The notes beneath the pieces are model-generated. The model was not told the DNA's origin. It ran no database searches and worked only from the letters and a program-made list of their open reading frames with translations. Shown here piece after piece: positions 5,116 through 5,969 of a stretch of DNA of 5,969 nt. The stretch is from Hyphomicrobiales bacterium. GTDB lineage: Bacteria > Pseudomonadota > Alphaproteobacteria > Rhizobiales > Beijerinckiaceae. Numbering within the stretch: the first letter of the stretch is position 1; every line of letters starts with the position of its first letter. The stretch is taken from positions 1-5,969 of the forward strand of contig JAIXZF010000270.1 of NCBI GenBank assembly GCA_027489835.1, in the 5' to 3' direction. The position numbers and the translations under genes were made by a program.

Positions 5116-5969
5116 ATGTTCGCCCTCAATGACGACCAGACCGCCATCCGCGAGATGGCCGGCGCATTTGCCGCCGAGACCCTGGCGCCCCACGCCGTGC
5201 GCTGGGATGCGGATAAGCATTTTCCGGTCGAGGAGATGCGCGAGGCCGCCGCGCTTGGCATGGGCGGGGTCTATGTGCGCGACGATGTCGGCGGCTCGGG
5301 TCTGACGCGCCTCGACGCGGCGCTGATCTTCGAGGCATTGGCCACGGGCTGCCCCACGGTCGCCGCCTACATCTCGATCCACAACATGGCCGCCTGGATG
5401 ATCGACGCCTACGGCTCGGACGAGCAGCGGCGGCGCTTCCTGCCAAGGCTCTGCAGCATGGAGCATCTCGCCAGCTACTGCCTGACCGAGCCCGGCGCGG
5501 GCTCCGACGCCGCAGCGCTGAAGACGCGGGCGGTCCGCGATGGCGATCATTATGTCGTCAGCGGGCAGAAGCAGTTCATCTCCGGCGCCGGCGTGTCGGA
5601 TGTCTACGTCACCATGGTGCGCACGGGCGAGGACGGCCCTTCCGGCATCTCGACGCTCGTGATCGAGAAGGATGCACCAGGCCTCTCCTTCGGCGCCGAG
5701 GAGCGCAAGATGGGCTGGAATGCCCAGCCGACGCGCGCTGTGATCCTCGACAACTGCCGGGTGCCGGTCGCCAACCGGCTCGGCCCCGAGGGCATCGGCT
5801 TCAAGATCGCGATGGCGGGGCTCGATGGCGGACGGCTCAACATCGGGGCTTGCTCGGTCGGCGGCGCGCAGGCGGCGCTCGACAAGAGCCTGTCCTACAT
5901 GGCCGAACGCAAGGCCTTCGGCAAAAGCCTCGACCAGTTCCAGGCGCTGCAGTTCAAGCTCGCCGACAT
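5116..5969 (+). CDS. Isobutyryl-CoA dehydrogenase-type acyl-CoA dehydrogenase, 3' end missing
   Basis: FAD-dependent flavoenzyme expected to oxidise isobutyryl-CoA to methacrylyl-CoA in valine breakdown, passing electrons to electron-transfer flavoprotein. The first 284 codons are present; family members have about 380 residues, so roughly a quarter lies off the right edge, including the region with the catalytic glutamate. Visible blocks: the N-terminal helical domain, DDVGGSGLTRLDAALIFEAL (56-75), AAYISIHNMAAWMIDAYG (83-100), the FAD-binding signature YCLTEPGAGSDAA (121-133), FISGAG (154-159), KMGWNAQPTRAVI (198-210), and GGRLNIGACS (238-247) entering the C-terminal domain. AYISIHNMAAWMIDAYG and GWNAQPTRA match human ACAD8 and bacterial relatives as I recall them, more than short-chain or glutaryl-CoA enzymes. 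In many proteobacteria mmsA/mmsB and an enoyl-CoA hydratase gene lie nearby; downstream DNA is not visible here. Confidence 0.93.
   Translation, partial: MFALNDDQTAIREMAGAFAAETLAPHAVRWDADKHFPVEEMREAAALGMGGVYVRDDVGGSGLTRLDAALIFEALATGCPTVAAYISIHNMAAWMIDAYGSDEQRRRFLPRLCSMEHLASYCLTEPGAGSDAAALKTRAVRDGDHYVVSGQKQFISGAGVSDVYVTMVRTGEDGPSGISTLVIEKDAPGLSFGAEERKMGWNAQPTRAVILDNCRVPVANRLGPEGIGFKIAMAGLDGGRLNIGACSVGGAQAALDKSLSYMAERKAFGKSLDQFQALQFKLAD

Noticed and set aside
1..5969. CRISPR array, tRNA, mobile element or attachment site
   Set aside because: I found no regularly spaced repeats, cloverleaf-like segment, transposase or integrase motif, or terminal repeats by reading both strands.

Overview
The window looks like chromosomal DNA of a high-GC alphaproteobacterium, probably of the order Hyphomicrobiales (Rhizobiales). 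The evidence is the strong G/C bias at third codon positions, the LepA N-terminus, the permuted papain-fold 'lipo-like' protein, the PrmB sequence type and the valine-pathway acyl-CoA dehydrogenase. I cannot name a genus. I see no insertion sequence, tRNA, rRNA or CRISPR array, and coding density is high with no gene-free stretch above about 135 bases.

Layout. Left part, minus strand: the start of lepA (elongation factor 4), running off the left edge, preceded by a YiiX-type permuted NlpC/P60 (papain-like) cysteine hydrolase gene. A 55-base divergent control region follows (1092-1146), holding a strong near-palindrome. Middle part, plus strand: a compact three-gene operon made of an XRE-cupin regulator (1147-1704), a 350-residue fusion of two GNAT acetyltransferases (1721-2773) and a ten-helix EamA/DMT-type transporter (2770-3612, 4-base overlap with the gene before). 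Right part, plus strand: prmB (ribosomal protein L3 glutamine methyltransferase), a small Met-rich protein with a basic tail that resembles phasin-like proteins, and the 5' part of an isobutyryl-CoA dehydrogenase gene of valine breakdown, running off the right edge.

How the genes work together. lepA, prmB and the dehydrogenase are ordinary housekeeping or catabolic genes. The accessory unit is the regulator / double acetyltransferase / exporter operon. A plausible reading, by inference, is that the regulator senses a small molecule through its cupin domain and represses its own promoter. The two acetyltransferase domains would N-acetylate toxic amino acids or amines; the second domain closely resembles the methionine sulfoximine/phosphinothricin acetyltransferase (MddA/PA4866) type. 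The transporter would export the compound or its acetylated product. The promoter geometry suggests the regulator mRNA is leaderless, with the operator covering the -10 element and the start codon.
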